Assembly (NCBI GenBank): GCA_030591305.1
Contig: JAUVBI010000202.1
Span: 1-5,747 of the forward strand
Origin: Pseudomonadota bacterium
Lineage (GTDB): Bacteria > Pseudomonadota > Gammaproteobacteria > Pseudomonadales > Halieaceae
Length of the DNA: 5,747 nt
Direction of reading: 5' to 3'
Each line of letters starts with the position of its first letter. The stretch's first letter is position 1. The translations under genes were made by a program, and so were the position numbers. The notes beneath the pieces are model-generated. The model worked only from the letters and a program-made list of their open reading frames with translations, was not told the DNA's origin and ran no database searches. Shown here in pieces: positions 1-5,747 of this stretch.

Positions 1-190
1 AACTGTAGGGTGCAATCCAGGGTGTGAGCAGAGCGATAACAATAAAGAGGATAAGCACACCCAGGCCGAACAGGGCCAGGCGATTTTTCTTCAGCCGGGT
101 CCAGGCATCCTGCCACAGGGAGGTGCCGTGCTCGGCCATTGAAACGTCCTCAATGGCTGCATCTGAAATAGAGGGGTTTGTGGTGCTCAT
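1..190 (-). CDS. oppC: Oligopeptide ABC transporter permease OppC, N-terminal part (cut by window edge)
   Basis: This is the start of the second membrane subunit of an Opp/Dpp-type importer, which pairs with OppB to form the inner-membrane channel. Only 63 complete codons are visible. They show a polar cytoplasmic leader (about residues 1-36) with the OppC-like stretch SLWQDAWTRLKKNRLALFG (residues 24-42), followed by the first membrane helix (about 38-60) ending in a TPWIAPYS segment. E. coli OppC has the same arrangement of SLWQDA followed by basic residues and the first helix. The ATG at 190 directly abuts the oppB stop codon (TAG then ATG) and is preceded by a GGGAG ribosome-binding sequence (plus-strand ctccc at 198-202, 7-nt spacer). 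That favours it over the internal Met18. Expression should be translationally coupled to oppB. Family membership is secure. Assignment to OppC rather than DppC rests on similarity of the N-terminal leader and on the neighbouring genes. Confidence 0.82.
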   Translation of the reverse strand, partial: MSTTNPSISDAAIEDVSMAEHGTSLWQDAWTRLKKNRLALFGLGVLILFIVIALLTPWIAPYS

Positions 191-1123
191 CTAATTGCTC
201 CCAAACTGCGACCGCAACCTGGGGTTCATCCAGGCGGCAAGAATATCTGAGAGCAGGTTGAACAGAATAATGAGAGTTGACAGAAACACCGTTGTACCGA
301 GAATCATGGTGTAGTCCCGATTGAATGCCGCCTGCACATAAAAGCGGCCCAGCCCGGGAATCTGAAAAATGGTTTCCACCACAAACGAGCCCGCCAGCAG
401 GCCAGCAAAGGCCGGACCCAGAAACGCAACAACGGGAATCATGCCGCCGCGCAGGGCGTGTTTTATCACCACCTGCCATTCCGGCAGTCCCTTGGCCCGG
501 GCGGTGCGAATATAATCCTGGGACATCACTTCCAGCATGCCGGCGCGACCCAGGCGTGCGATATAGGCGGCGTAGGCCGCCCCCAGGGTCAGGCTGGGTA
601 GGATTTTATCCCCCGGTATATCGCCCCAGCCCGCCACCGGCAGCCACTCCAGGTGGATGCCAAATACCAGTACCAGCAGGGGGCCCAGCAAAAAAGTTGG
701 CATGCATATACCGATCATCGCGACAGACATGGGAATATAGTCCTGCGCCGTATTGGGTTTGAGAGCGGCCACCACTCCCGCCAGCCCCCCCAGTATCAAC
801 GCCACCAAAAGGGCATAGGCACCCAGCTCGGCAGTGACGGGCAAGCCCGCGGCAATCAACTCATTAACGTCGCGTCCGGGGTATTTAAATGAGGGCCCCA
901 GGTCGCCTCTGGCGAGGTCGCCCAGATAGGCGGTGTATTGCTGAAACAAAGGCAGGTCCAAACGATACTGTGCCTCCAGGGCGGCTTTCACCTCGGGCAT
1001 TACCGCTTTTTCGCTATCGAAGGGGCCGCCCGGGGCGGAGCGCACCAGAAAGAAGGTGGCGGTTATCACTACCAGAATAACGGGTATGGCTTGTAGCAGC
1101 CTTATACCGATAAAACGCCACAT
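191..1123 (-). CDS. oppB: Oligopeptide ABC transporter permease OppB
   Basis: This is an inner-membrane permease subunit of a peptide ABC importer (binding-protein-dependent transport inner-membrane family) and would dimerise with OppC. The 310-residue protein is close to the E. coli OppB length (306). Hydrophobicity suggests six membrane helices, at roughly 8-28, 97-120, 132-157, 173-190, 228-250 and 275-297, with a periplasmic loop between the first two. The N-terminus (MWRFIGIRLLQAIPVILVV) is typical of OppB/DppB. The cytoplasmic EAA loop that contacts the ATPase lies at about 192-230 and includes DYIRTARAKGLPEWQVV. A conserved VETIFQIPGLGR segment follows at 249-260. The ATG at 1123 lies 3 nt after the oppA stop, and its GGGAGAG ribosome-binding sequence (plus-strand 1130-1136) sits over the last codons and stop of oppA, so coupled translation is likely. 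Nothing looks disrupted. DppB remains an alternative name, but DppB is usually longer (about 339 residues). Confidence 0.87.
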   Translation of the reverse strand: MWRFIGIRLLQAIPVILVVITATFFLVRSAPGGPFDSEKAVMPEVKAALEAQYRLDLPLFQQYTAYLGDLARGDLGPSFKYPGRDVNELIAAGLPVTAELGAYALLVALILGGLAGVVAALKPNTAQDYIPMSVAMIGICMPTFLLGPLLVLVFGIHLEWLPVAGWGDIPGDKILPSLTLGAAYAAYIARLGRAGMLEVMSQDYIRTARAKGLPEWQVVIKHALRGGMIPVVAFLGPAFAGLLAGSFVVETIFQIPGLGRFYVQAAFNRDYTMILGTTVFLSTLIILFNLLSDILAAWMNPRLRSQFGSN

Positions 1124-1126
1124 GGC

Positions 1127-2773
1127 TTACTCTCCCGCCTCATTATTATTGGTTTCGGATTCAAGCCAGACATACTTGAGATTGATTGAGTCCATCAAAT
1201 TGGATGGCATACCCTTTACCGAGGGGTGAATCAAATGTTTGCTGGTGTAGGTATAGATGGGAATGATGGGCATTTCCTCCATCATCATGGTCTCCGCTTC
1301 GTTAAACAGGGCGAAGCGCTCCTCTTTGGTTTTTGCCTGGGGTGCTTTTCTCAAAATGAGTTCATCGTAGCGAGAGTCGGCGTAGCCGGTATTATTATTG
1401 CCGCCACCGCTCAGGTAAAGGTCGAGGAAATTATTGGGGTCTACGTAGTCGCCTATCCAGCCGCGGCGGGCAATCTGGAAGTCCATCTGGGTGACCGAGT
1501 CCAGGTACACCTTCCATTCCTGGTTGGCGATGGTGATGTCTATATTGAGGGCTGTTTTCCACATTTGTTGCAGGGCCACAGCTATCTTGCGGTGACTCTC
1601 GCTGGTGTTATAGGTAATCTCCAGCCCGGGCCAGCCCTCGCCATTGGGATAGCCAGCCTCCGCTAACAAGGCCTTGGCTTTTTCAATATTGTAGTCAAAA
1701 AGCTTCGGTGGCTGGTAGCCTAATGTGCCCGGTGGGGTGATAGAGTAAGCGGGAAATACCGACTTTTGCAGCACGGTGTCGGCCAGTGTTTGCCGGTCCA
1801 CGGCCATGGACAGGGCCCGACGGACTCTTACATCATCTACCGGGGGGCGACCGGTATTGATTAGGAAAAAGTAGGTGCCCAGATAGGGTGCTTGCACATA
1901 GGGGCTGTTTTCCTGGGCCTCGTACACGGGAATTTTTTCCAGTGGTACGGCGGCGGTATAGTGTAATTGCCCGGCCCTGAACATGCGCTCCTCACTGACA
2001 ATGTTTTCGGTGGGGTAGAACACAACGCTCTTCAGCTTGACCTTGTCAGCGTCCCAATAGGTCTCGCTTTTGTCCATTACAATGCGGCGGTTCAGGCGCC
2101 AGTCTTTCAGTTTGAATGCGCCGTTGCTGACCATGTTTTCTACCCGGGTCCACTTGGTGAAACGGTCGGTGGACTTGCCAAACTTCTCAATGGTGGCGCG
2201 GTGCACGGCGAAGGTGCTGTAGTGATCCATTAATTGCAGGAAATACGGTGTGGGCTCGTTCAGGGATACTTCAAAGGTGAGCTTGTCCAGGGCTTTTATG
2301 CCTAGCTCGCTGGGGTTATCTAGTTTACCGGTGGCATAGGCCTTGGCATTTTTTACCGGGTAGAGCATATAGGCATAGAGATTGCCCATGGCAGGATTTA
2401 AGGCACGCTGCCAGGACCACACGTAGTCCTCCGCAGTCATGGGGTCGCCATTGGACCAGCGGGCATTCGGGTTGATATGGAAGGTGAGCACACGGCCGTC
2501 TTCACTGAACTCCCAGCTTTGTGCCACCCCGGGCTCGGGCTCCAGGGTGTAGGGGTTTTTAACCGCCAGCCCTTCAAACAGGGCGCGAATCAAGTGGTTT
2601 TCGGGTACGCCGGTCACCACATGGGGGTCCAGGCCCTGGGGCTCGGAGCCATTGCCGTAGTGTAAAATACCGTCGCGGTTGCCAGCTGTGACGTTGGATT
2701 CTCCGCCGGTGCAGGCTATAAGCAGGGTAAAAATCAGGAAAATAAAGAGTGTTCTTAGCGGGTTGTAATACAT
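1127..2773 (-). CDS. oppA: Oligopeptide-binding protein OppA, predicted lipoprotein (SBP family 5)
   Basis: This is the extracytoplasmic solute-binding protein that would deliver peptides to OppBC. The 548 residues match the family length (E. coli OppA 543). The N-terminus is a lipoprotein signal: a basic/polar start, a hydrophobic core at 9-19, and the lipobox L18-I19-A20-C21, with Thr at +2. The family-5 signature region lies at about 84-126 and contains WSNGDPMTAEDYVWSWQR. A second conserved block, DDVRVRRALSMAVDRQ, lies at 313-328. The segment IARRGWIGDYVDP (434-446) aligns by eye with E. coli OppA around mature residues 411-423. It places R436, W439 and D442 at R413, W416 and D419, the last of which binds the peptide alpha-amino group. 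DppA keeps the equivalent Asp, so this supports peptide binding in general. The ATG at 2773 has no Shine-Dalgarno on its strand (it is preceded by CATCCTCCCA), and there is no in-frame ATG/GTG/TTG between it and an upstream stop. It is first in the oppA-B-C operon. Confidence 0.87.
   Translation of the reverse strand: MYYNPLRTLFIFLIFTLLIACTGGESNVTAGNRDGILHYGNGSEPQGLDPHVVTGVPENHLIRALFEGLAVKNPYTLEPEPGVAQSWEFSEDGRVLTFHINPNARWSNGDPMTAEDYVWSWQRALNPAMGNLYAYMLYPVKNAKAYATGKLDNPSELGIKALDKLTFEVSLNEPTPYFLQLMDHYSTFAVHRATIEKFGKSTDRFTKWTRVENMVSNGAFKLKDWRLNRRIVMDKSETYWDADKVKLKSVVFYPTENIVSEERMFRAGQLHYTAAVPLEKIPVYEAQENSPYVQAPYLGTYFFLINTGRPPVDDVRVRRALSMAVDRQTLADTVLQKSVFPAYSITPPGTLGYQPPKLFDYNIEKAKALLAEAGYPNGEGWPGLEITYNTSESHRKIAVALQQMWKTALNIDITIANQEWKVYLDSVTQMDFQIARRGWIGDYVDPNNFLDLYLSGGGNNNTGYADSRYDELILRKAPQAKTKEERFALFNEAETMMMEEMPIIPIYTYTSKHLIHPSVKGMPSNLMDSINLKYVWLESETNNNEAGE
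1130..1136 (-). promoter_or_regulatory. oppB ribosome-binding site embedded in the oppA 3' end
   Basis: The minus-strand GGGAGAG overlaps the last two codons (Gly-Glu) and the first base of the stop codon of oppA, and sits about 6 nt before the oppB ATG. It fixes the oppB start and implies that ribosomes ending oppA can reinitiate on oppB. There is no intergenic space for a terminator or attenuator hairpin of the kind that lowers permease expression relative to the binding protein in some opp operons. Confidence 0.7.
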
Positions 2774-2803
2774 TGGGAGGATGCTGATTATTATGATGGT
2801 GCA

Positions 2804-2832
2804 ACTTTAGCCGATTGTGGGCTATTTGTCAG
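2804..2832 (-). promoter_or_regulatory. Candidate sigma-70 promoter for oppABC
   Basis: On the minus strand a -35-like CTGACA (2832-2827, 5 of 6 consensus) is separated by 17 nt from a -10-like TAAAGT (2809-2804, 4 of 6). Transcription would start near 2797, giving an untranslated leader of only about 24 nt before the oppA ATG. Position, spacing and strand fit, but this is a by-eye match with no experimental support. The imperfect-palindrome repeat at 2849-2872 lies just upstream of it. Confidence 0.45.
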
Positions 2833-2848
2833 AACTTAGTGGGGTCCC

Positions 2849-2872
2849 GTCATTCCTGCGCAGGCGGAAATC
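2849..2872. repeat. Degenerate GC-rich dispersed palindromic repeat
   Basis: The core at 2852-2871 (ATTCCTGCGCAGGCGGAAAT) forms 8-nt arms around a GCAG loop with one mismatch and one G-T pair. The preceding GTC and following CT extend the resemblance to a repeat recalled from many proteobacterial genomes, with a core near ATTCCCGCGCAGGCGGGAAT. Here the arms have diverged from that form. It is intergenic and codes for nothing plausible. Identification as a member of that repeat group is from memory. Other copies in this genome cannot be seen here. Confidence 0.5.
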
Positions 2873-2983
2873 TAATAGTCGGGCAGTGGCTACCTGCCTG
2901 TCGGTGGTCCAGCATTCCACCATGACCTTACATATCATTCTCTCTACCAACGAAATATTATCTTTTTACCTCACCCTCAAGTG

Positions 2984-2997
2984 CGTAAATATTTACG
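2984..2997. promoter_or_regulatory. Perfect 14-bp palindrome, candidate operator
   Basis: CGTAAATATTTACG is a perfect palindrome in the AT-rich segment upstream of the receptor gene, about 157 nt from its ATG and 152 nt beyond the candidate oppA -35. A homodimeric regulator could bind it. The GTAAA/TTTAC halves recall TyrR-type half-sites, but the 2-nt spacing is unlike the 6-nt spacing of TyrR boxes, so no regulator is assigned. Confidence 0.4.
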
Positions 2998-3004
2998 TTT
3001 CTTG

Positions 3005-3029
3005 CAGATTTTCTTTGCTTGAAAATCTG
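3005..3029. repeat. Perfect 9-bp inverted repeat with 7-nt loop
   Basis: CAGATTTTC (3005-3013) and GAAAATCTG (3021-3029) are exact reverse complements separated by TTTGCTT. It could be a DNA operator or, if transcription starts upstream, a leader hairpin. It is not a typical terminator, because its stem is AT-rich and no T-run follows it on the plus strand. Confidence 0.45.
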
Positions 3030-3042
3030 ATACTGTAAATAT

Positions 3043-3067
3043 CGGATATCCGTGTGGTTATACGGAT
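3043..3067. promoter_or_regulatory. Overlapping inverted repeats CGGATATCCG and ATCCGT-N8-ACGGAT, candidate operator
   Basis: A perfect 10-bp palindrome, CGGATATCCG (3043-3052), shares its right half with a second perfect inverted repeat, ATCCGT (3048-3053) and ACGGAT (3062-3067), spaced by 8 nt. The motif CGGAT or its complement thus occurs three times in 25 bp. Such stacked half-sites are typical of regulator binding, here 86 nt before the receptor ATG. The regulator is unknown. Confidence 0.4.
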
Positions 3068-3153
3068 TTAAGGCATTCTCAAAAATGTCACCGTTGGGTT
3101 ATGAAAATTAACAATAAATACACAAGTAAAAAATAGTCTCAGGAGAATTACCC

Positions 3154-5541
3154 ATGAATATCAAGAGAACCCCGCTGGCATTGGCTGTATCTGTAGCCCT
3201 TGCCTCCCTCATAACCCCCGTGCAGGTGCTGGCACAAGAGCAAATGTTGGAAGAGGTTGTTGTTACCGGTAGCCGTAGCCATAAGCCCCGCTCCGCCGCA
3301 GACTCCCCGGTACCTATTGACGTGCTGGCCGGCGAAGAATTTAACAGCATGGGTAATAATCAGGATATTACCGATAACCTGAAGGCCCTTGTCCCCTCTT
3401 ATACAGCAACACCCGCAACCGGTGACGGTAGTGCCTTTATCCGTCCTACCTCCTTGCGTGGTATGGCGCCAGACCAGTCTTTGGTACTGGTTAACGGCAA
3501 GCGTCGCCACCGCTCTGCGCTGGTGCAGTTTTTCGCGCCCGCAGCTGGCAACGGTGCCCACGGTGTGGACATCGGTATGATTCCCAGTATCGGCCTGAAA
3601 AGCGTTGAAGTACTGCGTGACGGTGCAGCGGCCCAGTACGGTTCTGACGCTATTGCCGGTGTGATGAACTTCCGCATGAAGGACGACACTGAGGGTGGCC
3701 AGGTAATGGTCCAGTACGGTGAGTTTTTCGACGGCGAGCAAAGTACTAAAATTGGCGGCAATATCGGTTTTGGCCTGGGCGACAGTGGCTTTTTGAACCT
3801 GACCGCCGAGTGGTATGACAACGACGCCTTATCTCGCGGTATTATTCGCCCCGACGCCCAGGCACTGCTTGATGCCGGTGTAGCAGGTGTGGGTGCCGAC
3901 TCGCCCTTTGGCGATGCGCCTTTTACCCAGACCTGGGGTCGCCCTGAAGCGGACGGCTACCGTCTGTTTGTTAACTCCGGTTTCGACCTGAGTGACACCG
4001 CTGAGCTTTATATTTTTGGTAACTACGCCGAGACAGATGGTCGCTACCGTTTCTTCTACCGCAACCCTGGCCACTCCAGCCTGGCGGCTCTGGTAGAAAA
4101 TGACGGCTATACTGGCGATCTATTGAATACTGGTTTTACACCTTTCCTGGATGGTGCACAGACTGATTACAGCATTGTCGGTGGCTTGCGCGGTAACTTT
4201 GCCAACGAAATGTACTACGACTTCAGCGTGAGTCTGGGTGTCAGTGAGCTGGATTACTTCCTCAATAACACCGTTAACCACAGCCTGGGCTTGGGTGCCG
4301 ACGGTGAACCTGCCCAGATGGGCTTTGATCCCGGCGGGTACGAGCAGGAAGAAGTTAACTTCAATGCCGATTTCTCCAAGGCGCTCAGCGACAATCTGAA
4401 CCTGGCATTTGGTGCAGAATGGCGTGAAGAGACCTACACCGTTAATGCCGGTGAGGCCAGCTCCTTCTTCGGTGTTGGGTCCAGCGGCTTTACCGGTATT
4501 ACAGCGGCAGATGCCGGTGAATTCGACCGGGATAACTGGGCTGTGTATGTCGATGTCGAACATGACATCTCGGACGACTGGTTGATGCAGTATGCCCTGC
4601 GTTATGAAGACTTTTCTGATTTTGGCGATACCATTAATGGCAAGATAGCCACTCGCTACAACATCACCGATGCTTTTGTCGTGCGCGGCGCGGTTTCTAC
4701 CGGCTTCCACGCACCAACACCGGGCCAGGCTAATGTTCGTACCACCATTACCACTTTCGACGGTGCGACAGGCTTACAGGTTGAAGAAGGCCTGTTACCC
4801 CCTACCGACCCTCAGGCGCTGGCCAACGGTGGTAAGGAACTGACCGAGGAAACTTCGCTGAACTACAGCTTTGGCTTCTCCAGCGATATAGGCGATAGCA
4901 CAACGCTGACCCTCGACCTGTACATGGTCGAAGTGGAAGATCGCATCTACCGTACCGGTGATATCACAACAGCTGAAGGTAACACCATCTCTTTCTACAC
5001 CAACGCACTGGACGTTGAACACCAGGGTCTTGACCTGGTGCTGACGTCTGACGTGGACTGGGGGGGTAGCTCAAGTACAACCTTCACCTTTGCTTACAAC
5101 CACAATGAGATCGATGTCACAGATCAGACCCAGGTCAATGGCGTAAACCCCGTTAGTGACTCTCTGATAGAAGATATCGAAAATAACTACCCGGAAGATC
5201 GCTTCGTATTCACGGCTAATACCCGCTTTGCGGAGAGCTGGTGGTTTATGTTCCGCGCCAATTACTACGGCGACCACTACGATGAGCGTGGCACTATTGA
5301 TGATCCAGTGTCACCCAGTGCCGAGATCGACGATATTATCTATGTTGATTTGGAGTTGGGTTGGGATGTCACCGACAACTTAACGCTCACCGCGGGTGGT
5401 TCAAACGTGTTTGACGAGTACGTTGACAAGATTGGCGCACCTAACGCCAACCGTCTGAGTGTTGGCCTGGAGTATCCACGTCGTACTGCGGCTAACTATG
5501 AAGGTGGCTCCTGGTACCTGCGTGCAGCCTATAACTTCTAA
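3154..5541 (+). CDS. TonB-dependent outer-membrane receptor, substrate unknown
   Basis: This is a 22-strand-type outer-membrane receptor energised by TonB/ExbBD. The 795-residue length is normal for the family. The signal peptide spans residues 1-27 with probable cleavage after VLA27. A TonB-box-like EEVVVTG follows at 33-39. The plug domain runs from about 48 to 175 and includes SPVPIDVL (51-58), LRGMAPDQSLVLVNGKRRH (101-119) and VEVLRDGAAAQYGSDAIAG (151-169). The rest is barrel, with a typical STGFHAPTPGQ block at 515-525 and a C-terminal YLRAAYNF ending in Phe795, as needed for outer-membrane assembly. No cysteine is seen. The NGKRRHR plus RDGAAAQYGSDAIAGVMNF plug type is common in receptors of marine and oligotrophic proteobacteria, most with undetermined ligands. 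The ATG has AGGAG 8 nt upstream. It is transcribed divergently from oppABC, which makes peptide-like substrates possible but unproven. No Fur-box-like sequence was recognised upstream, so an iron role is not supported. Confidence 0.93.
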   Translation: MNIKRTPLALAVSVALASLITPVQVLAQEQMLEEVVVTGSRSHKPRSAADSPVPIDVLAGEEFNSMGNNQDITDNLKALVPSYTATPATGDGSAFIRPTSLRGMAPDQSLVLVNGKRRHRSALVQFFAPAAGNGAHGVDIGMIPSIGLKSVEVLRDGAAAQYGSDAIAGVMNFRMKDDTEGGQVMVQYGEFFDGEQSTKIGGNIGFGLGDSGFLNLTAEWYDNDALSRGIIRPDAQALLDAGVAGVGADSPFGDAPFTQTWGRPEADGYRLFVNSGFDLSDTAELYIFGNYAETDGRYRFFYRNPGHSSLAALVENDGYTGDLLNTGFTPFLDGAQTDYSIVGGLRGNFANEMYYDFSVSLGVSELDYFLNNTVNHSLGLGADGEPAQMGFDPGGYEQEEVNFNADFSKALSDNLNLAFGAEWREETYTVNAGEASSFFGVGSSGFTGITAADAGEFDRDNWAVYVDVEHDISDDWLMQYALRYEDFSDFGDTINGKIATRYNITDAFVVRGAVSTGFHAPTPGQANVRTTITTFDGATGLQVEEGLLPPTDPQALANGGKELTEETSLNYSFGFSSDIGDSTTLTLDLYMVEVEDRIYRTGDITTAEGNTISFYTNALDVEHQGLDLVLTSDVDWGGSSSTTFTFAYNHNEIDVTDQTQVNGVNPVSDSLIEDIENNYPEDRFVFTANTRFAESWWFMFRANYYGDHYDERGTIDDPVSPSAEIDDIIYVDLELGWDVTDNLTLTAGGSNVFDEYVDKIGAPNANRLSVGLEYPRRTAANYEGGSWYLRAAYNF

Positions 5542-5581
5542 AATGGGTTTTGCATTGTCATAGCGCGTGAGCGCACAGCAG

Positions 5582-5613
5582 AAGGGGGGCAGATTAATCT
5601 GTCCCCCTTTTTT
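5582..5613 (+). terminator. Strong Rho-independent terminator after the receptor gene
   Basis: The stem pairs AAGGGGG with CCCCCTT at the outer ends, then a G-T pair, then CAGAT with ATCTG around a TTAA loop (5594-5597). A six-T run ends it at 5608-5613. It lies 41 nt after the receptor stop codon and should end that transcript. The opposite strand lacks a useful T-run, so it looks one-directional. Confidence 0.9.
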
Positions 5614-5627
5614 GTTTTGGAGAGAAG

Positions 5628-5747
5628 ATGAAGCGCAAACTGCCGCCACTAAACACCCTGCGAGTGTTCGAAGCCGCAGCGCGGCATTTGAGTTTTACCC
5701 GGGCTGCCGAGGAGCTGCATGTTACGCATGGTGCGGTCAGTCAGGCT
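5628..5747 (+). CDS. LysR-family transcriptional regulator, GcvA-like, N-terminal part (cut by window edge)
   Basis: Only 40 codons are visible. They form the start of a LysR-type winged helix-turn-helix. The residues [19 protein letters not shown] (5-23) followed by [17 protein letters not shown] closely resemble the E. coli GcvA N-terminus and also match AmpR. The recognition helix-turn-helix spans roughly residues 20-40. The ATG at 5628 has a GGAG ribosome-binding sequence at 5619-5622 with a 5-nt spacer. The gene starts only 14 nt after the T-run of the receptor's terminator, and no promoter was recognised in the remaining gap after the receptor stop. Its promoter must therefore lie before or within the hairpin or in the receptor 3' end, or it depends on read-through. 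The effector-binding domain is off the edge, so the target and ligand cannot be stated. GcvA-like subfamily members include many unrelated local regulators. Confidence 0.88.
   Translation, partial: MKRKLPPLNTLRVFEAAARHLSFTRAAEELHVTHGAVSQA

Larger units (their letters stand above)
2774..3153. other. Divergent intergenic region between oppA and the TonB-dependent receptor
   Basis: These 380 nt separate two divergent transcription units. From left to right they hold the short oppA leader and candidate promoter (to 2832), the GC-rich repeat (2849-2872), and about 110 nt with only weak five-base inverted repeats (for example GGTGG...CCACC near 2905). An AT-rich block with strong inverted repeats follows (2984-3067), and then the A-rich receptor leader. 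The receptor start has a good ribosome-binding sequence, AGGAG at 3141-3145, 8 nt before the ATG. No convincing -35/-10 pair for the receptor was found by eye, and no protein-coding gene or structured RNA gene could be supported. Confidence 0.8.

Noticed and set aside
1226..1666. 146-codon plus-strand frame opposite oppA
   Set aside because: It is a shadow of oppA in the complementary frame, with no ribosome-binding site or recognisable domain.
2817..3038. 73-codon open frame on the plus strand in the intergenic region
   Set aside because: It starts with a non-ATG codon, has no ribosome-binding sequence, runs through the palindromic repeat and the inverted-repeat cluster, and its product resembles no protein family.
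3019..3047. Possible receptor promoter elements such as TTGAAA and TATCGG
   Set aside because: Spacings (about 15 nt) and -10 matches are poor; other combinations in the AT-rich block are equally weak, so no promoter is assigned.
2774..3153. Fur box, riboswitch, tRNA or CRISPR repeats in the intergenic region
   Set aside because: No GATAAT-type Fur hexamer array, no cloverleaf-like sequence and no regularly spaced repeats were seen.
3148..3741. 197-codon minus-strand frame opposite the receptor start
   Set aside because: It lies antisense to the well-supported plug domain and has low-complexity Thr/Val/His-rich composition typical of a shadow frame.
4120..4710. 196-codon minus-strand frame inside the receptor gene
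   Set aside because: It is antisense to the receptor barrel with no family resemblance; the length reflects codon bias of the real gene.
5563..5574. GCGC-GTGA-GCGC mini-hairpin after the receptor stop
   Set aside because: The stem is only four base pairs with no T-run; the strong terminator at 5582-5613 explains transcript ending.

Overview
The window looks like ordinary chromosome from a Gram-negative gammaproteobacterium, possibly a marine or Cellvibrionales/Alteromonadales-type organism. The evidence is a TonB-dependent outer-membrane receptor with a terminal Phe, an Opp-type ABC importer, a GcvA-like LysR regulator and a degenerate copy of a GC-rich repeat common in proteobacterial genomes. 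The taxonomic call is inference from protein style, not from a marker gene.

Layout. Positions 1-2773 (minus strand) hold the first three genes of an oligopeptide ABC-transporter operon in the order oppA-oppB-oppC. oppA and oppB are complete and oppC runs off the left edge after 63 codons. The genes are tightly packed, with 3 nt between oppA and oppB and 0 nt between oppB and oppC. The ATPase genes (oppD/oppF) would be expected beyond the left edge but are not in view. Positions 2774-3153 form a 380-nt divergent intergenic region. It contains a plausible sigma-70 promoter for oppA, a short imperfect-palindrome repeat, and an AT-rich block with several perfect inverted repeats ahead of the receptor gene. 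Positions 3154-5541 (plus strand) encode a complete 795-residue TonB-dependent receptor. It is followed by a strong Rho-independent terminator at 5582-5613. Only 14 nt further on, a LysR-family regulator begins at 5628 and runs off the right edge after 40 codons.

How the genes may work together. OppA is a predicted lipoprotein that keeps the Arg, Trp and Asp positions used by the OppA/DppA family around the peptide N-terminus. OppB/OppC would form the inner-membrane channel. A divergently transcribed TonB-dependent receptor could supply the outer-membrane step, giving a possible two-membrane peptide or peptide-like uptake route. That coupling is inferred only from gene arrangement. The receptor's substrate cannot be read from the sequence. 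No strikingly new system is visible. The points most worth checking are the inverted-repeat cluster, the lipidated binding protein with a Thr after the lipid Cys, and the receptor/transporter pairing.
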